The notes beneath the pieces are model-generated. The model was not told the origin of the DNA, made no database searches, and saw only the letters and a program-made list of their open reading frames with translations. From contig NC_079414.1 of assembly GCF_026213295.1 (NCBI RefSeq), positions 17,773,480 to 17,837,479 of the forward strand: a DNA stretch of 64,000 nucleotides, in the 5' to 3' direction. The number at the start of each line of letters is the position of its first letter. Position 1 is the stretch's first letter. This stretch comes from Gadus chalcogrammus (Eukaryota > Chordata > Actinopteri > Gadiformes > Gadidae). Below are positions 1-35,701 of the stretch, piece by piece. Made by a program: the position numbers and the translations under genes.

Positions 1-1003
1 TGGTGAGGAGTATGTTTATTCATGGCGGTTGGCAAGAAGGCAGGCACACCCGTGGGTGTGTGAAGTCAGCATGCATATCTGAGGTGGATCCACCAAGTTG
101 TTTCAGTGCCATGTTTAATCTGCTTAATAGCAGTCACGGTATGATATCACCATTAAAGCGTAGTGTAATGCACAAATGAGACCTGCAAATAGTATGAAAT
201 AAGGGGGGGTCTTTTTAAATGCAGCCCACCCCAACTGCCCAACATGAGGTCAGCTAGGGATCCCGAAACAAAACAGCTGTTGTTAGGGTGAATGTGTTGG
301 AGGTGGGGGCATGTGAGACTAAATGGTTGGGCAGGGCATGGCTAGGTTAACATGGGGGGAAAGAGTGAACATTTGCTTAGGTTTGCTTGGGGACTGAGCA
401 TTTATGTAGTCGTCTTCTAGGACAACAGCTGTTGTCGAGAGGAAAAATTGTGACATCTTCTCTTCTGCCTGGGGTTCCATTAAAGCATTAAGCATAACTG
501 TTATTATACCTAAATGATCACAGTGTTGGTGAAGAAAAATACAGTGACAACTGTAATAGCTCATGAAGAGGACTTCTTCCCTTAACAAATGTCATCCTGG
601 AAAGACATAAGATCTAGGGGGATGTTGTCACTCTGGCAGCGCCACCAAAATGACAAGTGACGTCAAACTGGTACGCTAACTTTCATTGAATGAAAGTTGG
701 CAATGTTTGACAAATATAAAAGACAGTTCCAGCATTCAAAATATGCACTGCTCTTCCTTTAATTGTCAATGATTGTCTTTCAGTTTGTCAACTATGCATG
801 CAACTATTAGATATTTGGTGATATAAGCCTATAAGGCAAATTCGCTGTTTGGACTAAAGTACCGCATTTTATTTAATACTGATCTTTCATTTCATCTTTC
901 AACATATTTTACAATGTATTATTAAATCCTTTTGTAAATAAATAGCACAGCCTATAAAGCAAAATGGGATTTCGAATCTCAAACCAAGATTTCCCTAACC
1001 TAC
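1..1003. other. Left flank, no supported gene
   Basis: I see no convincing exon here. An open frame of 89 codons on the minus strand (588 to 319) lacks recognisable domains or a clear splice context. If the candidate minus-strand first exon at 1004-1073 is real, this stretch is the start of that gene's first intron. Confidence 0.5.
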
Positions 1004-1073
1004 CTCTCGCCGGGTCACGTACATCTCTGTCTCCCCTCTCCTCTTCTTGCTCCTCGGTCATCGGTTCGGACAT
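1004..1073 (-). CDS. Candidate first coding exon of a divergent gene (possibly sh3d19)
   Basis: On the minus strand an ATG at 1073 opens a short, charged peptide beginning MSEPMTEEQEEERGDRDVRD. The frame runs into a good donor (GAG|gtaggt, GT at 1003-1002) after 70 nt, that is 23 codons plus one base. The start lies in a GC-richer patch. In human, the neighbour upstream of FHIP1A in the opposite orientation is SH3D19 (with PRSS48 between them), so sh3d19 is a candidate. I recognise no domain in 23 residues and the next exon is outside the window. An in-frame ATG also lies at 1115. This could be a chance open frame. Confidence 0.25.
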
Positions 1074-1365
1074 CGCTATTTGACACGGGACCGATGAACT
1101 GCTCCAGGGATTCACAAGTTATTTGGCCAAAAAAGTTTGAAGACAAATTGAAAGTCGGTCTTCCACTGCGTGTTTGGTTGCCCCGTTTTACAACCGCTCT
1201 TCCACTACCTGAATAAAACAAAGGTCAGCTATTCCCAGATAGTAACTAACGGACGTCCACTTAAATTCGGCAGTGCAGGAACAGATAAAACTGACTGTGA
1301 CGAAACTAAGTTAGTGGAACTTTGCTGATCCGCTCGACCGTTATTAGACCATTATGCTGAGGGTG

Positions 1366-1548
<183 letters not shown>

Positions 1549-2199
1549 CTCGTATCTTTTAATATCTCTCTCTACACGTTCACTTTGTTAGTTAACGTAA
1601 TCTATTATTTTCCTCTGGGTAGCATATTGCAAAACTGTCGTTCCACATCACTGTGTTCATGGTCAGGTGGGCACCTATTTTTTCGATTCTTTATTATTTT
1701 TTTAACTGCATTTACCCCAAGTTCCACTAGATGTCACTATATGATAGGTATTCAACATCTATAGGCAAGTAATAATTATTTTGTTAGCAAATATGTTATA
1801 TTAATGTGGTAAAGTTGCCCGCCTCTCACTGAATATTAAAACACATTTGAATTTCGAAAACTTCGGTTACATTGTCACCAAACGGAAAAGGCTAGATGCT
1901 AACATTTGCCGGGGAAATCGGATGTAAACGCCTCACATAAATCATTGTTGTACTAATTGGGCAAATATGCCTAATAGCAGGCCTTATTACGATTAAATGA
2001 AATTAAAACAGTCAGTAAACTGTAGCTTTTGAATGCAGTCATCAGATTGCATGTCTAGGGGTGGAGCGTTTAGGAGGGGATTATAGTTGGAGTTACCTAT
2101 ATGTTCGCGGACGTCTAGGTTTTCAAACGCTCAGAAATAGCGGTTCAGTGTAACGTGATTCTCCGCTATATGCTATTCAAAACAAAACATTCCCGACAT

Positions 2200-2325
2200 T
2201 TATTCGGCGGTTGCAGTTCGGGAAGGCGTTGAACCGGGTCGACGTTGCTCAGCTGTAGTGCGCTCAGCCTGTCTGCCTCCGTCAGTAGTGGAGAGATTGC
2301 GTCCTTTCAGAGGACACGTTCGACG
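2200..2325 (+). promoter_or_regulatory. fhip1a: Possible fhip1a promoter/first non-coding exon
   Basis: This short stretch is richer in CpG than its AT-rich surroundings and ends at a good donor (GACG|gtaagac, GT at 2326-2327). It lies upstream of the next candidate 5' UTR exon (8562-8637) on the same strand. No coding frame is proposed. Without transcript data the exon and its start cannot be fixed. Confidence 0.25.
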
Positions 2326-4269
2326 GTAAGACAACTTAAATCGAGAAAGAAGCAGACATTGTTCATAAATTGGTTATTTGTTTACTTCCATGACGTAAAA
2401 CATGTCTTTGGAAAAAATAAACATGAGTGTTGTTGAACAATTTATTTCGCATGACTAGAGTGATTGACATGGTCAACAGTGGGAGTTGTCAGCGGCGTTG
2501 TAAGACCACAACAGCTAAATCCCCGTTAACTGTTATATACTTTTACACACGACTTCATGTAGAGTTAAAGAAGTGTTGGTTCTTCTGACGTTGTGTAGGT
2601 AATATATGGTGGGTCACGTGACGTTTATGTTTCCGCTGGGTTCCACGTGTTGCCCCAATAGTAGCATGTATTCTACGAGAAGCAGCACGTTTTTACCTGA
2701 TTGATTTCCGTCTCGATTTCAAAGAGAACCATAATAAAAATCTAGGTTTAGCCCGCGAATATCCAGTAACAATGTTGCATGCCACCAAATATATGTCTGA
2801 GCATTGGGTGTCTGAATATGCTCATCAAAGTTTCATTCTTTGGCATCTTTTATTTACCAGATTTTGGGTGTGTGTGTCACTTCCTCGTAGGTATTCCTTG
2901 ACAAGGGCACACATTCTTGACTAAATCAATGTTGTATGCTGCACATATGTTGGCAAGGAAAGGGAAATTAAGTAAGTTATGCTGTCTATCATCGAATGTG
3001 GATGCATAGAACATGTACCTCGTAATTATGGGTTTCTGTGTCTTGATTTGTTTCATAACTGCTTTTATGAATATGTAATTCAAACTGATTGTAATGTCCA
3101 CGGTAGGCCAACTCCCTGAATTTGCTGAGAGGCTCAGGAATTTACTTGGGACTTGTGATCCCCGAAGTTGTTTGGTGGAGGATGGGTGACTAGGCCTACT
3201 CTGTTTGCTTGTCATACCAACTATATCACTTGATGTGATATGCTGTTTGAAGCTAGTTCAAATATTCTATAAGATGTAGCAGATGCCAACCATAGTTATT
3301 ATTGCTTGTTACCATACCAGCTAAACTTTGTCGGTGGCCGACTGAGGTTATTGCAGAACAGGCTTAAATACAATAACACATGCAACAGCCATTGCATTAT
3401 CTATGGCAGAATGGGCATTAACAGACTTGTCCTTAATTAGTCAACAGAAAGATGACTCTGAATGAGTCAAGTGCAGGGGAATCTTGTTAAATAAGGCTTA
3501 GTGGCAGACTTTATTGGGTAAGACCAACGCACCACCTCACCTAATGTTCCGTGTATAGCAGGCCTGGCACGCTATACGTACAACTGCTTGGATATTTCTG
3601 CATTTGGTCCTTACAAAGCGAGCTAAACATTTATATTTGACTGTGCAAGAGTCATGATCAGCAAAGCAGCGAGCACTAGGTGAAACAGATTCTTGAGAAA
3701 CCAGTATTTCGTCTTTTCTTTTTTTTTTTGTTTCCTTACTCACAATGGGTTTAGCCCAGCTCAGCACAGTCCCGTGTCTGGGATTACCTGCAGCTTTACC
3801 ATGGGAACGGTCATCCAGCTGAGACGCTGGCTGTCGCCTGCTGTCAGCCGTCACACGCACCTGTATCCCTGTATGGGTTTCAGGGAGTTCATGCTGGGTG
3901 TCCTATTTGTTTTTGTTGGCCATTTGTCGTTCTGGATGTCTTAACGTTTGACTTTGCACTTGTCCACTGCTGCTGATGTATCCAAGTGGTTAAGTTGTAT
4001 CAGAGCTTGATCTATTTGTGTTGAATAGATTGACATCAACAGAAACTCTTTGCTGTATTCAAACAGCCCAGAGCATGTTGATTTGCATCTCTTTTGCATC
4101 GACTCTTATTACTGGGAAAAACAGCCTCCACTTGTGTTGTAAGAGTGTCTTTTGAACAGCAGTTGAAAATGTGTTCCTTACGAATGACCCTATTAAAAAT
4201 GCAGCAGATTCTTCTTTAATTAATTAGTTCCATAGTGATTCTGTGAGTGTGGCCCACATGTGGATTGCT

Positions 4270-4480
4270 ATAGGTTGTGCTTATGAGATTGGATTGATCG
4301 ACTTATCGCCCTCGATATGTTGCAGTTCTGAGATGTTGATTGATCCACTCGTCTACTAGTTAAAAAATGGGCATGGACCGATTCATCATCTACATCTTCT
4401 GGTTCTGAGAGGTTGGTGGATCATGTCGTCGTCCTCTATTTTGTAGCTCTGTGATGTGGATTGATCCATGTTGTTCTAAG
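4270..4480. repeat. Degenerate short tandem-like repeat
   Basis: Three diverged units share the theme 'ttctgagatgttgattgatcc' (with variants such as 'gttctgagaggttggtggatc' and 'gctctgtgatgtggattgatcc'), spaced roughly 60-80 bp apart. This is an old local duplication with no coding potential. Confidence 0.4.
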
Positions 4481-6349
4481 ACGTTTAGGGATTGACTTGT
4501 CATCCTGTATTGTTAAACATGGGGGGGGGGGAGGGGGCGGTAAGGTACGTAAGCAGTAGCAGTAAGAACATGAAGAGTCCATACCTAGGCGGACACCAGT
4601 TTAACCAATAAGAGTATTTAATTATGTGATTGTATATAAATTAAAAGTGAATGTGACTGCTTCATTTGAATGTACAGCACACAGAAAATATTTTCCTGCC
4701 TTCTACAAACACATCTAAAGTACTAACACGATGCAGGTTTTCAACACAGAGTTATAGACACACACACAATAGGGAGAGAAAGATGGAATATAAACTGAAG
4801 CCTAGAGGTAAACAAGATCAGATCTCCCTGTGCCAGTATCACTGACAGGAAGGAAGACACAAACACGCTCTGGGGTACAGTTGTCTTGTTCACTCCCTCA
4901 CATGTGTAGTCTCTGTGTCTCTCTCGTGGGTATCAGACCCCCATCTTATCAGACCACAGCAGACACGACTACACTCCAGCCCCCCTCCAATCCTCTGAAG
5001 ACCCCAATTTATTCATGTTTTGATCTTTTTCAATCTGGCACACGATCCCACATGGTTTCTGGTGGTGGCATCACTTCTCTCGTCATCTCCTCTCGACAGA
5101 TAGGCCTTGCTCTTTCTTTCTTTTTTTCTTCTTCCTTTCTGTTTTTCTTTCTTTCTTTTTTTTTGACCTTCTCCTCGCCGTGCCTCCCAGGTACAATAAG
5201 TAGGCTAAGCCGTGTCTGTTTGAACTTGTTAGTGAACCTCATCTCTCCTTTCTGATCGCTGAATCAAACAGTGAAGGGGAAGCCTTTGCCATATTTTATT
5301 TTTTACCTTTTATTTATTCAGGGTATGCTCATTGAGATCAATTTACTTTATTAGGAAGACTTGACCAACATGGCCAAACATAACATAAAGACCGGAACTT
5401 CAGGATTCTGTCTCTATATGGAGTCCTGCAGGTGTTGGACAATCCCCAGCACAACCTATTTTAACTTAATCCACTCTTCAATAAGCACCGTGCTACACTC
5501 CTGCTTATGTAACCCCCCAAGTCTTGACTGATTGGCTGTTTGTTAACACCTGCACAGCCCTTTTAGTCAGCCCCCAATGGCTGCTACTGTTGGTGATGTT
5601 GTTGCTGTTGTTGCTGCTCTATTTAAGCAGCATAGAAAATAAAAGTAGTTGTATAATTTTTTTATGGCGGGTTCAATGGAGGAAGTTATCAGGGAAGGGC
5701 TGAGTATCCTACCCTTTAGTCAGAACAGTAGATTAATTTGTCACTGATCAATTGATCAAAGCCTTCTCAGCGAATGCACAAGGCCATAAGACTATGAATG
5801 GATGTCCTACTCTCCCGAGCTCTCTGTTGGTTGGGCAGGCATGTTTGGGCTATTTATAGCCATTACCTAGCCCTTTCAGCCGCTTCACCTGTAACTGTAA
5901 GGTTATCAGCGGCTGTTGACACTGTAGTTGCACTGTCGCTCGGTTGCCATAGCCAACCGTTGGCAACTGAATTCTCTCACCTTGATAGAAATATTAAGAA
6001 AGTTGTTTCATCCATCACAGGCTTGTATTTTTCCTCCTAACCTCCATATCTCTGAGTTAGTTCAATTATGTGTTTCCTATTTTGTGATATGTGTGATTTA
6101 AAAAAAAACAACTTCAACCTCTTTTACCTCTACGCCGGAATAATCAAACTGGTAAAATAATCGACAGGTTAGCTTTGTATGAACACGTTATCTACCACTT
6201 GTGTGATCGTTCTGCTCAGCAGTAAAGGCCTGGAATGTGAGACACTCATTCGCTGTATCAATAAATGATGAGGAACCCCTGCGGCGCCGAGGCATGTTCT
6301 CTGCATGCGCAGCAACAAGGCCCGCTGACTTGGCACTCCAATGTGACTT

Positions 6350-6440
6350 TCAGCAGCCCAGCGCCGGAGAGGGTGTGGCCCCAGGGCAGGGCTCGAACTT
6401 GTTTGCATGGAGAGCAAACCCTCTTAACGCCGAACCTCGG
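6350..6440 (-). repeat. Possible tRNA-derived SINE fragment
   Basis: Read on the minus strand, this has a B-box-like 'gttcgagccctg' about 40 bp after 'gttaagagggtttgctc', an arrangement like a tRNA-type promoter. No tail or target-site duplication is clear. Confidence 0.25.
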
Positions 6441-7453
6441 GAGGGCCTGTGGAAACCAGATTCACAGGCTTCGAACAGAAAGGAAGATAAGACAACAAAA
6501 ACCCAGACCGCGCTGTGCTCTTCTTCATTGTGTCGGATTGCGTGACGGAGCACTGGGACCACACCTAACGGGTGGATCATGAATTGGCTTCGATAACAAA
6601 GTATCACCGCATCCTTTATCGTTCGAACAACAGATTTAAATACCCCTTGGGCCAAAGAAAGGGGAATTTTTTCACCGTAAACAATCTACCTCATGGGAAG
6701 AAGAAAAAATGTCATAAATGCAAATAAACTATATTCTGCTTATTTTTTACAAACATCCGCTTTAGTCTAAGGAAAACCCGCTTCTTGAAATCAAGGCTCT
6801 CTTCCATAATACCCCGCAAAGACTGATGATCCAAAATGCTCTGCTGCTGTAATCTGGTGGTGGTGGAGGGGAGAGCTTAGCTTGGCCCAGCCACTTGTAG
6901 AACGTACACCAGAAGCCAGCTAGACGCACATAAGCCACTGTGGAGAATCCATACCACGGTGCTACTAACAGGCATTACAGCCACCGTGTGTCCTGTTCCC
7001 TTGTATACAAGGACTGGGTAATGTAATGCTGTTAATATGGATTGATCCTCTTATACTGGTATTAATGCCTAGTCTAACGCTGGGAAGTGAATATAGTGAT
7101 CAATCAGGAATCCATATCGGTACACCTGATTCTCTCTCACATGCTGTATTGCTCTGGCAAAGCATGTCTTCCCTTCTGCTATGGTTGATTGATGGTCATA
7201 GAATAATTATCAAACATTTGTGTTCATGAAATCAATTTGTTCATGTGTGTATTTTAATCAAGAAACTTTAAAAAAGTGTCATCTGTATTCAAGGAAATAA
7301 ATGTTATTGTTATCTAGGCCCACTAATCACACTTTCTTGAATACCAGCGTTGGGGCCGGTTCTGTCTTGTTTATGTTCTAGGTTTGGTTCTTGGTCTTCA
7401 GAGACATGAACAACCCGTTTGAAGTCTGCATAATAACTAAATACTGTAACGCT

Positions 7454-7585
<132 letters not shown>

Positions 7586-8227
7586 CATGTTTTCCTGTAA
7601 GGCTGATAAGTTATAAACATCCATTTGTGGCAAAGGACAACTGCAATTTTTTGCGCTTCACTGGAGAAAAATGAATTATTGAGACATTTTTATTTGAAAT
7701 ATCAGTCTTCTAAAACCTCCTAAAAAGTAAAAACCTCCTCTTCTACGTTTTGAGAAAGTCACAGGGTATTGTCCTGTGATTAAGGCTAATCACTTCCTGC
7801 GCTGGGCTTATCCAACAGCCTGCCTTAACAAACTAACCCGGAAAGACAGTCGCCACAGCCATCCTCCAGAGACTGGCTGTGGTCATTTCCGGCTACAGAC
7901 GAACAGGGGGTGGGTGATTGAGGGGATGTGGAACTGATAGCCATGTTAACAGACGTGTTTTGATGAAATTAAAGTTGAGTAACAATTTATTAGGGTTGCC
8001 TTTTATATTGTACTTGTATAAGACACTCAACATTGACAAAAAGTTAATGTAAAATATCATTAAAGTAATGAATTTTAAGTAATGTCAGACATTTGTGGTT
8101 CAGTATTTTGGGATACAGGGCCCTCACGACAAGGGGGAAGAAACCCATTGTTTTCATTGTATTTTAGAAATGGTTCAAAGCTTCTTGTTGACGGGAATGT
8201 TTTCAACGCATAATTTTTACTGTCATA

Positions 8228-8410
8228 TTGTCACACACACACACACACACGCACACACGTACACACACACACAGATGCACTCCTCTTTTGGTCTCCTATC
8301 GCTTATTGTCTCTCCTCCCTCAGACTCTCTGTTGTCTCTCTCTCTCTCTCTCTCAGCCCTCAGTCTCCCACTTTCTCTCTCTCCTCCCTCAGTCTCCCAC
8401 TCTCTCTCGC
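8228..8410. repeat. Imperfect CA and CT repeats
   Basis: Interrupted (CA)n at about 8231-8275 is followed by CT-rich imperfect repeats with a duplicated 'cctcagtctcccactctctc'-like unit. The stretch lies about 150 bp upstream of the candidate 5' UTR exon at 8562. Confidence 0.85.
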
Positions 8411-8561
8411 TAGCCTCTTCTCACCCTCCGGATTATTCACACTCTGAGCATCTTACTCACATACTTCCTGAAGGTGGCTGACAGTGGGCTCCAAAACTGA
8501 GAAATAACTTCATATCTGTATGCTTCTCGCTGTCTCTACCTCTCTCTCTTTTGCTCAATAG

Positions 8562-8637
8562 GACCGCGGATGACCACTCTGTCCCATTAGAAATTCAACC
8601 CCTCCAAGACTCTTCAAGATGCCGTGCTTCGGTGGAG
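8562..8637 (+). other. fhip1a: Candidate 5' UTR exon of fhip1a
   Basis: A pyrimidine-rich acceptor (ctctcttttgctcaatag) and a consensus donor (GGAG|gtaagg) bracket 76 nt with no long frame. It lies 1.1 kb upstream of the first coding exon on the same strand. It contains two upstream ATGs. The one at 8570 gives a 6-codon frame. The one at 8619 would read through the junction to the exon at 9749 and stop after 12 codons. Splice signals are the only support. Confidence 0.4.
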
Positions 8638-9469
8638 GTAAGGGTTACACATGCACGTATTCTGGCCAACCGCCACGCTAGCTTGCATTCCTGAGTGAAT
8701 AATGCTCGAGTCAATTTAACTGAAAGCAGATGGTCAGGGTGTAGAAATCTGAGGCCGTGACTTTTATTGATATTTTTTGTGAGGAATCAGTGGTTACTAT
8801 TAGCCAGAATGTATTCAAATAAAGAGGAGGAGTGAGCTTGGATTGGTTTAAAGGTCGATTTTGGGGGAAAACTGAGGGACTGGCCAGCTTATTGGTTGAG
8901 CATTGCGTCTGAAATAAATGATGTGAATTGGGTTCAGTTTGAGTTCTAGTTATGACTCACTTACAGCAATAATTATGTAACAGGAATAATATAATATAGG
9001 AATGCCATCTTTATTCCTTCTTTACAAAATCACAACAGTTCAACCAATGAAACCAAAAGATTTAGTAATTTAGTATTTAGTAATAAACCTCATACTTTTT
9101 TGAATTGTTTCCATCTCCTGCCTATTTGAGGATACCATAATGCTATCCATAGACATACCTATTTGTAGGATCAATGGGACGTACGACAAACATAGGAACC
9201 CGTCTCCCATGCAGTTACATCGGTTGCTTAAACCCCACGGCTCTGTATCGTCCACTTTTACTCTGCTCTGCTCGTCCAGTGTTCTGCATTTTGCGCACAT
9301 CTGATATCATGCAAGGTCTTTGTCATGATGTCAGATGCATGCTGCAAGCTTGTTGACATTGTTGCAGTCAGACTCAGCATTCCAAAAATGCACCAGAAAC
9401 ATTCTGGAATGCTGTCAGGTGACCTCTGCAAAGCCGTGAGAGATCCGAGTTAGTGAGAGGCCCTACAAG

Positions 9470-9525
9470 AATTTTTCTCTCTCGCTCTCTCGGTCTCTCG
9501 CTCTCTCGGTCTCTCGCTCTCTCTA
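9470..9525. repeat. (CTCTCGGT)n-like low-complexity repeat
   Basis: About four copies of a CTCTCGCTCTCTCGGT-type unit lie in the stretch before the first fhip1a coding exon. Confidence 0.7.
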
Positions 9526-9860
9526 ATTGAGTCATGGGACTACGCTCGCCCAGTTATTGTTGTTGTTCTTGCTCCCCTGTCATGGCTACTGTGAAGGGAG
9601 GGAGAGAGAGAGATGTGTAGGAAATGTGTCTATTGCTATTATAAAAATGCAATGACGAAATACTATGGTCAGATAATGTAACATCCTAGTCAGTATTTAA
9701 AGCTTTATTAAGCCGCAGCCGTTTCCTGTTTGCATCTCTCTATTTTAGGTATACTGCTGTTGGAGTAGCGGCGTCCGTAGCCAGCCACAACTGAGGCCTG
9801 TGTGACCCCCGGAACCCTAGCGCCGGCCCATGCTTTAGCCCAGACCATGACCAGGGCGCC

Positions 9861-21272
<11,412 letters not shown>

Positions 21273-21278
21273 CACCAG

Positions 21279-21300
21279 CCCCCCCCCCCCCCCCCCCCCC
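21279..21300. repeat. Poly-C (22) at the start of the 3' UTR
   Basis: Uninterrupted C run six bases after the fhip1a stop codon. Confidence 0.95.
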
Positions 21301-21572
21301 ACGGCCTCCACCCACTATTTTTATTCAAAAATACATTTTTAAAGACTTCCTTCTCTGCTTCAAGCACTATACCATGAAGAATGAAGATTTCTGAACATTT
21401 TTAAAAGATTTTCTTTAAATCAGATAGTGATAAATTATGTGTTTTTATTCCAAGAATGTGTTGGGGTTTGGTGGAGTATCTGCACTAGCCTACAGTAAAG
21501 ATAGGAAAAATATACAATAATGGGGTTGCCTATACTCTGTCTGCACTCTGATGCACCCCACTCCACCTTATA

Positions 21573-21580
21573 TGTAAATA
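21573..21580 (+). promoter_or_regulatory. Pumilio-type element in the fhip1a 3' UTR
   Basis: The sequence TGTAAATA matches the PUM recognition consensus TGTANATA. It is an 8-mer and could occur by chance in AT-rich DNA. Confidence 0.3.
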
Positions 21581-22709
21581 TTTATTTTAGCAAATATTTG
21601 TAACTACGGAATAGCTTATAATAGCCAGATTCAGGTCAACCCACCAAAGATTGAATCGTAACTATTCTCTTCAGTCAGATGGATCCAAGATGGCCACTCG
21701 GTGAATAAGGCCCAATATACACCATTACCATATGGCTTATTTTTAAGAAGCCTGCTGAAGTACACACAAATGTTAGGGCAGAGAAGCCTCAACTATAATG
21801 AAATGATGTCAATGACCGTAATCTCTCTGCTATTCCATAGCTCGGCCTGCCTTAGACGATTTCTGCCTTTTTGTTGCCATAGGATGACATTAGCTAGCCC
21901 TGTGTGAAGGCTAGCTCTCCACTGTTGCTCAGACAGATGAGAAGATGGGTTAGGATTTGAATACAGCAATTGTTACATTTGCATTTGCATTTGTTTTGCT
22001 ATTTTATTTTTTTAGCGACATTATCATTCTTCAAAGTAATATTCTAAACAAACTTATTTTCAGTTCAAGCTGCACCTCAGGAACCAATGAGTACTTATTT
22101 GTCACAATTCAAAATAACACATCGGCAAGAAATTCACAGGTGTACTATGTGCAAAAGATGACAGTTGACTTGTTTGGCACAAATAGAATATTACTTGTTC
22201 TACTTTTCCTTATTTAGTAAAGCTTCATTATATTCTTGTATGACAAATGTTTCCAAGAGATATATCACTATGCAAATGAAAGATATTTTGGGCTATGACT
22301 AGTATTTTGCTTTGGGAATGGGTATTTAAGCTTTTTTAGATTGTTAATTAATTGGTTCTCTATCGATTATCGTATAGAGACTATAGTTGTGTGGCGCTGT
22401 TCTTTACTATGGGAATGCGTTGAGCCTTGTATGGAGTCTGTGTCGTTATGATAATGTCACATTGAGGCGGGTGTTTGTTGATTTACTGTGTCACGTTGGA
22501 AACACTCAAGACCCCAGACAGGGGGTTGTCCATCCTACATTATCTCCATGTTCTGACTGAACACCTCGCATCAGAACGGAGTCATTAAGGTTCATACTGT
22601 TACAAAGCTCCCCTTTGTGGCGTCCCTTTGTAGAGCAGTGTTTACTTAGTGCCTGACTTTGGATTTTGGTTCATTTCTTGCCTTGACTTGCCTCGTGGAT
22701 TAACAAAGG

Positions 22710-22715
22710 AATAAA
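22710..22715 (+). terminator. Alternative poly(A) signal, fhip1a
   Basis: AATAAA about 1.44 kb after the stop codon. It could give a shorter 3' UTR. Confidence 0.4.
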
Positions 22716-23517
22716 ACCATATTATAGTTACCTCAAATGTTATACATCTGTATACTGGAATTATTCTCATTGAGCAAAGAAAAAAAAAAAAGATGTATAT
22801 ATTGTCTTGTTCAGTGACAACTGTTGCTTGTTTCTGGTTTTATCGGTGGGTAGTTTTCCCCTTTTATTCACGTCTTTTCATCGTTTTATATTCAGAAACA
22901 TGGATTATGAACTTTTGAGGGTTTTAACAAACAAATTGTATTGGTAGAAATAAGCAAGAGTGGTATTTGCCTAAGCATGAAAAACTATTTGATTAAAATA
23001 TTGAACTTCTTTTAGTAGTTTGGTAGAATTTAGTGAGAAGACTTAAAAAAGCCAGCAATCCTTTTGAATTGAATGAACAGAAAACATGTCTGTATTTGAA
23101 GATTGTTTATAAAATATATATGTACGGATTCTACTATGCGGTAGAATCACATGGAATGTACTGAGGACAATCAAAGTCGTTTCACAATCTCTTTTTGGGG
23201 ATAATGCCATTTTCTCTTTCAAACCTAGGGTACTGTGGCACTTTGATAACGTTTTTATTCAACAGCACTCTGCAGTGGACTTGACGGCCCAAACAGTTTT
23301 TCTATTTTGCATAAAGGCTAGGTTATTCTTCCAATTATTGCGTTTCAGGAAAAACTGGTATCGTTTAAATGGAAAAATACTTTTTCTGTATGTTTTTATC
23401 CAAAAGAAACTTGTTCAATTTGCAGTGCAGTCTTCAAAGATTTGGGCCTAATTAAAGCGTTGCATTTTTCTATTCGGCTGCATTCAGATTTTTGAGACAC
23501 AAAGGCATGTCCTGTTT

Positions 23518-23523
23518 AATAAA
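23518..23523 (+). terminator. Distal poly(A) signal, fhip1a
   Basis: AATAAA followed by a T/G-rich stretch (tcactgtgtttgcccttt) that suits a cleavage-stimulation element. It is the last strong signal before the minus-strand gene. Confidence 0.6.
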
Positions 23524-23540
23524 AACCTCTTGTCAAATCA

Positions 23541-24119
23541 CTGTGTTTGCCCTTTTATTCGCAATCATTCAACCATATTTTATATTTGCACTTCACGGTT
23601 TATTTGAAATCTTTCGAGAGCAGTTTCAGAAATCGTTTCAAGTACAAGGACAAATCCAGTAGCTGTCAGCTATGACTTCATGTCAACCCGAACGTATGTT
23701 CACCGACACAAAGATGATTTCTGAGTCACACACACATCAAAGGTTATAGGAAATGTAAAAAAACTAAGGTAATGCTAACTTTTGCTAACTTTAAGTCTAA
23801 AATAACCCCAGGGTTTAAAGAGCTATAAAACAACCATAGTCCCAGTGCAGTGCAGTGTTCCAGCCACCTGGGGGAGCCTATTGTCCACAAGCCCTGACAT
23901 TCAGCCAGACAAGGTCAAGGGTTTGGAGGAGCAGCCCGGATTGTCATACCAAACCACCATGTCTGGCATACTGACTGGCACTTGCATACAGCACGGAATA
24001 AGATGGTGTGAAGCTTTTTTGATGCTTTTCATTCGCATTCACCATGAGGTAAAAGGAAGTTTGAATGTGGCATAAATGTTTCTGATAATAGTTAACAAAA
24101 AAAAAAACACAGCAGGTAT
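23541..24119. other. Tail-to-tail spacer between fhip1a and gatb
   Basis: About 0.6 kb between the two convergent poly(A) signals. A 76-codon open frame at 23845-24075 has no recognisable domain and is not called. Confidence 0.6.
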
Positions 24120-24137
24120 AAGATATCAGAAAATGCG

Positions 24138-24143
24138 TTTATT
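24138..24143 (-). terminator. gatb: Poly(A) signal, gatb
   Basis: TTTATT on the plus strand is AATAAA on the minus strand, about 340 nt downstream of the gatb stop codon. Confidence 0.6.
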
Positions 24144-24334
24144 GCTCAGACCACAAGCAGTATATACACAAAAATTACATAGCCTCTCTATTTACAGCAA
24201 TCCCATAACGCAGATCACTTTTGAATACTCCGTACCCGTAAGCCCTTGTGAGAGAGTTAATACCGGGATGGAATAGAAAATAGGTACTTCTGCCTTATAT
24301 AACCATGATTGTATACTTGATCTGTGACAGGGTA

Positions 24335-24338
<4 letters not shown>

Positions 24339-24391
<53 letters not shown>
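24339..24391. repeat. (GACA)13 microsatellite in the gatb 3' UTR
   Basis: Tetranucleotide array between the gatb stop codon (24482) and poly(A) signal (24138). It would be transcribed as (UGUC)n. Confidence 0.95.
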
Positions 24392-24392
<1 letters not shown>

Positions 24393-24481
24393 GGACAGAG
24401 AGACAGAGCCCACGACAGAGTGTGGTTTATCCCCCCATGGTGACGGTGACCTGATGGACTGGTGGGGAACACTGGTGGTGT

Positions 24482-35701
<11,220 letters not shown>

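Larger units (their letters stand above)
21273..23540 (+). other. fhip1a: fhip1a 3' UTR
   Basis: About 2.25 kb of AT-rich sequence from the stop to the poly(A) signal at 23518, without competing exons. It starts with poly-C (21279-21300). It contains a Pumilio-type element TGTAAATA at 21573-21580 and an alternative AATAAA at 22710. The open frames in it are short and unsupported. Confidence 0.7.

Noticed and set aside
319..588. 89-codon minus-strand frame
   Set aside because: No domain, no good acceptor or donor at its edges, and ordinary AT-rich context.
23845..24075. 76-codon plus-strand frame in the fhip1a-gatb spacer
   Set aside because: No recognisable family or promoter; its length is within chance expectation.
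24339..24391. Regular repeat array considered as CRISPR-like
   Set aside because: It is a simple GACA tetranucleotide without spacers. No array in the window has repeat-spacer structure, and the DNA is eukaryotic.
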